NCBI GenBank assembly: GCA_045612885.1
Contig: JAZKZZ010000013.1
Coordinates: forward strand, 1 to 43,632
Source: RGIG6178 sp045612885
GTDB taxonomy: Bacteria; Bacillota_I; Bacilli_A; RFN20; DUOF01
DNA: 43,632 bases
Direction: 5' to 3'
In this document: piece by piece, positions 41,131 to 43,632 of the stretch
Layout: each line of letters starts with the position of its first letter
How positions within the stretch are numbered: the first letter of the stretch is position 1
Position numbers and translations under genes: made by a program
The notes under the pieces: generated by a model
What the model saw: only the letters and a program-made list of their open reading frames with translations
What the model was told of the DNA's origin: nothing
Databases searched by the model: none

Positions 41131-43632
41131 TTATTCAGTTATTTCTTCAATAACTTCTTCATCTTCCTTTTCTGCTACTTCAATCGAGGAAACTTTAGAG
41201 TTTTCATCTAATCTTATAATTTTTACTCCTTGTGTGTTTCTACTAGAAATCTTAACTTGCTCTAAAGGAACTCTAATTATAATGCCCTTATCTGTAACTA
41301 CTAATAAATCTTCATCTCCATTAACAGCTTTCATACAAACAAGATTACCATTTTTCTCTCCAACTTTAACAGTTTTAACACCTTTTCCACCACGGTTAGC
41401 CATTATTCTATATTCATCGATATCTGACATCTTACCATAACCTTTTTCAGTTAATACTAAGATATATTTACCTTCGCTTGATGTGGTTACTCCGACAACA
41501 CAGCCACCATCAACATTAATTGATTTAACTCCACTTGCTGTTCTTCCCATACTTCTTACATTGTTTTCATTAAATCTTACAAGTTTACCATTACTAGCAG
41601 CTATTAAGATTTCTTCATCTCCGTTAGTCTTTTTGACAGTATATAATTCATCGTTTTCTTTTAAAGTAACAGCAATTTTACCGTTTTGTCTAATATTTCT
41701 AAACTCTTCAATACTAACTCTCTTACTTATACCTTTGGTACTCACAAACAACAATTTTTCATTACCACTTACTTCTTCACCATCAATAGAAATCATAGCT
41801 CTTACTTTTTCACTCTTATCCATCTTTAATAAATTAATAATTGGTAATCCTTTAGATTGTCTTGAATATTCAGGAATTTTGTATCCTCTAACTCTATATA
41901 CTCTACCTGAGTTTGTAAAGAATAATATATCAGTATGAGTGTTAGCAATAAGCATCTTATCTACTAAATCATCTTCATTAGTAGCCATACCTTTAATTCC
42001 TCTTCCGCCTCTATTTTGAGATTTATAAGTGTCAGTAGTAACTCTTTTGATATAACCATTTTCAGTTAAAGTTATTACTATATCTTCACGTGGAATTAAA
42101 TCTTCATCATCGATATCGCTGTAATCATTAGTTATTTCTGTTCTTCTATCATCGCCATGTTTTTTAACTTCTAACAATTCAGATTTAATAAGCTCTAGTA
42201 ACTTACTCTTATCAGATATAATTGCTTCTAATTCGTCTATATTTGCTTGTAGTTTGTTAATATCTGTATTAATTCCTTCTAGTTCTAATCCAGTTAATCT
42301 ATGTAATTGCATATCTAGGATAGCTTTTGCTTGAACTGTTGTTAATTCAAATCTAGATACTAAACTTTCACTAGCGATTTGTGCACTTTTACTAGCTCTA
42401 ATAATTGCGATAACTTCATCAATATTGTCGCACGCTACTTTTAGACCTTGTAATACATGTATACGATCCTTATTTTGTTTTAATAAATAATTACTTCTTC
42501 TTGTTATTACTTCTTCTTGATGTAGTAAATATGCATTTAACATTTCTTTAAGTGACATAACTTTAGGTACACCATGATCGATAACAAGTGAGTTAATACC
42601 ATAACTAATTTGTAATTGAGTTAATTTATATAATTGATTAAGTACAACTTCTGCTACTGTATCTTTCTTTAATTCAATAACAACTCTAATACCTTCTCTG
42701 TTAGATTCATCTCTAACATCACTAATTCCTTCAATAACTTTAGCTTTAACTAAATCAGCAATTTTTTGAATTAGAGTTTGTTTATTAACTTGATATGGTA
42801 ACTCACTAACGATAATAGTTTGTCTATTAGGGTTATGACTTGAAGGGACAATTTCACACTTACTACGTACAACAATAGAACCATTACCTGTATCATAAGC
42901 TTTCTTAATTCCACCCTTACCTAAAATCATTCCTCCTGTTGGGAAATCTGGTCCATGAATATAATCATTCATAAGTTCTGTAACAGTTATTTCAGGATTA
43001 TCAATGATAGCTAACAATCCATCTATAATCTCTTTTAAATTATGTGGAGGGATGTTAGTAGCCATACCTACAGCAATACCTGTAGCACCATTAATCAATA
43101 AATTTGGTACACGAGCAGGCAAAACAACTGGTTCCTTTAAACTAGCATCGTAGTTATCCATGAAATCTACTGTATCTTTATCAATATCTCTAATCATTTC
43201 CATAGTGATTTTAGCCATTCTTGCTTCAGTATAACGCATTGCAGCAGCTCCATCACCATCAACAGATCCAAAGTTACCATGACCATCAACAAGCAAATAT
43301 CTTGTAGAGAAATCTTGAGCTAATCTTACTAAAGCTTCATAAATAGAACTATCACCATGAGGGTGATATTTACCCATTGTATCTCCAACTATTCTAGCTG
43401 ATTTCTTATATGGTTTATTTGGTTGAACACCTAACTCATCCATAGAATAAATAATTCTTCTATGAACTGGTTTTAATCCATCTCTTACATGCGGAAGGGC
43501 ACGGGAAACAATAACAGACATAGCATAATCCAAGAAAGCAGCTTGAACTTTCTTAGTCATATCAACAACTTTTATGCCTTTTGGAGTAATATTTTCACTA
43601 ATTTCATCGTTTACATTATTTAATTCTTCACT
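41131..43632 (-). CDS. gyrA: DNA gyrase subunit A, N-terminus beyond the right edge
   Basis: Gyrase A cuts and rejoins DNA to add negative supercoils with GyrB. The frame is open from the stop at 41131 to the right edge, giving 833 codons; the Met at 43560 is internal because 24 more codons precede it in frame and the family has 15-40 residues before the LDYAMSVIVSRALP motif. Visible features are GLKPVHRRI, the quinolone-resistance region GKYHPHGDSSIYEAL (Ser and Glu at the usual positions, the common sensitive-type pattern), the catalytic Tyr in AAAMRYTEAR, a coiled coil near 440-490, and six-bladed C-terminal repeats with a GyrA box QNRGGRG. That box argues for GyrA over ParC. An acidic C-terminal tail (EVAEKEDEEVIEEITE) ends the protein. 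Sporulating relatives keep gyrA near dnaA, so the origin may lie to the right. Confidence 0.95.
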   Translation of the reverse strand, partial: SEELNNVNDEISENITPKGIKVVDMTKKVQAAFLDYAMSVIVSRALPHVRDGLKPVHRRIIYSMDELGVQPNKPYKKSARIVGDTMGKYHPHGDSSIYEALVRLAQDFSTRYLLVDGHGNFGSVDGDGAAAMRYTEARMAKITMEMIRDIDKDTVDFMDNYDASLKEPVVLPARVPNLLINGATGIAVGMATNIPPHNLKEIIDGLLAIIDNPEITVTELMNDYIHGPDFPTGGMILGKGGIKKAYDTGNGSIVVRSKCEIVPSSHNPNRQTIIVSELPYQVNKQTLIQKIADLVKAKVIEGISDVRDESNREGIRVVIELKKDTVAEVVLNQLYKLTQLQISYGINSLVIDHGVPKVMSLKEMLNAYLLHQEEVITRRSNYLLKQNKDRIHVLQGLKVACDNIDEVIAIIRASKSAQIASESLVSRFELTTVQAKAILDMQLHRLTGLELEGINTDINKLQANIDELEAIISDKSKLLELIKSELLEVKKHGDDRRTEITNDYSDIDDEDLIPREDIVITLTENGYIKRVTTDTYKSQNRGGRGIKGMATNEDDLVDKMLIANTHTDILFFTNSGRVYRVRGYKIPEYSRQSKGLPIINLLKMDKSEKVRAMISIDGEEVSGNEKLLFVSTKGISKRVSIEEFRNIRQNGKIAVTLKENDELYTVKKTNGDEEILIAASNGKLVRFNENNVRSMGRTASGVKSINVDGGCVVGVTTSSEGKYILVLTEKGYGKMSDIDEYRIMANRGGKGVKTVKVGEKNGNLVCMKAVNGDEDLLVVTDKGIIIRVPLEQVKISSRNTQGVKIIRLDENSKVSSIEVAEKEDEEVIEEITE

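Noticed and set aside
41483..41938. 151-codon plus-strand open frame inside gyrA
   Set aside because: It is antisense to the gyrA C-terminal domain and shows no independent gene signals.
43560..43560. Met at 43560 as the start of gyrA
   Set aside because: The frame stays open to the window edge, there is no SD before it, and GyrA proteins have residues upstream of this point.

Overview
This is an AT-rich window from a low-GC Gram-positive (Bacillota) chromosome using the standard bacterial code (TGA is a stop, TGG encodes Trp). The order serS / SRP RNA / tadA / dnaX / ybaB / recR / bofA / spoIIE / tilS / ftsH / hslO is a compacted form of the origin-proximal region of Bacillus-type genomes, and gyrA lies at the right edge. 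spoIIE and bofA point to an endospore former or the descendant of one. The SRP RNA is the short, roughly 80-nt kind found in Mollicutes, not the long kind of Bacillus and Clostridium. Together these suggest an uncultured-type Bacilli lineage near Erysipelotrichia, RF39 or the Mycoplasmatota, probably host-associated. That placement is inference.

Layout. 1-13782 (minus): a giant exported repeat protein, open to the left edge, with at least 4594 codons and a signal peptide. It has about 18 YDG/MBG-like modules with patterned cysteine pairs, flanked by Ig-like regions. Its promoter lies between 12-bp inverted repeats. 13954-17269 (minus): a small unknown gene, yebC and ligA. 17473-18837 (plus): an intracellular-looking zincin inserted between ligA and pcrA. 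18859-21051 (minus): pcrA. 21170-24604 (plus): vanZ-like, recU, pbp1A. 24601-26033 (minus): yugP-type protease, a small membrane protein and HU. 26171-27601 (plus): an LCM-type methyltransferase and an unknown gene. 27613-28461 (minus): hslO. 28571-29140 (plus): 5-formyl-THF cyclo-ligase. 29141-37306 (minus): dnaX-ybaB-recR-bofA-spoIIE-tilS-ftsH. 37388-39840 (minus): tadA, the SRP RNA, a DUF805 protein, serS and its T-box leader. 39878-41041 (minus): a second zincin. 41131 to the edge (minus): gyrA.

Working together: most genes are housekeeping (replication, repair, recombination, tRNA charging and modification, cell-wall synthesis, protein quality control). recU-pbp1A, dnaX-ybaB-recR and tilS-ftsH are familiar pairings. 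spoIIE and bofA carry two points of sporulation control, and a perfect Spo0A box precedes spoIIE. The accessory part is the giant surface protein and two zincins that share an ungapped catalytic core with identical ligand spacing.

No tRNA, rRNA, insertion sequence, prophage or CRISPR array was seen. No stretch over 300 bases lacks a gene or RNA. All motif, promoter and terminator calls were made by eye without alignment software or database search.
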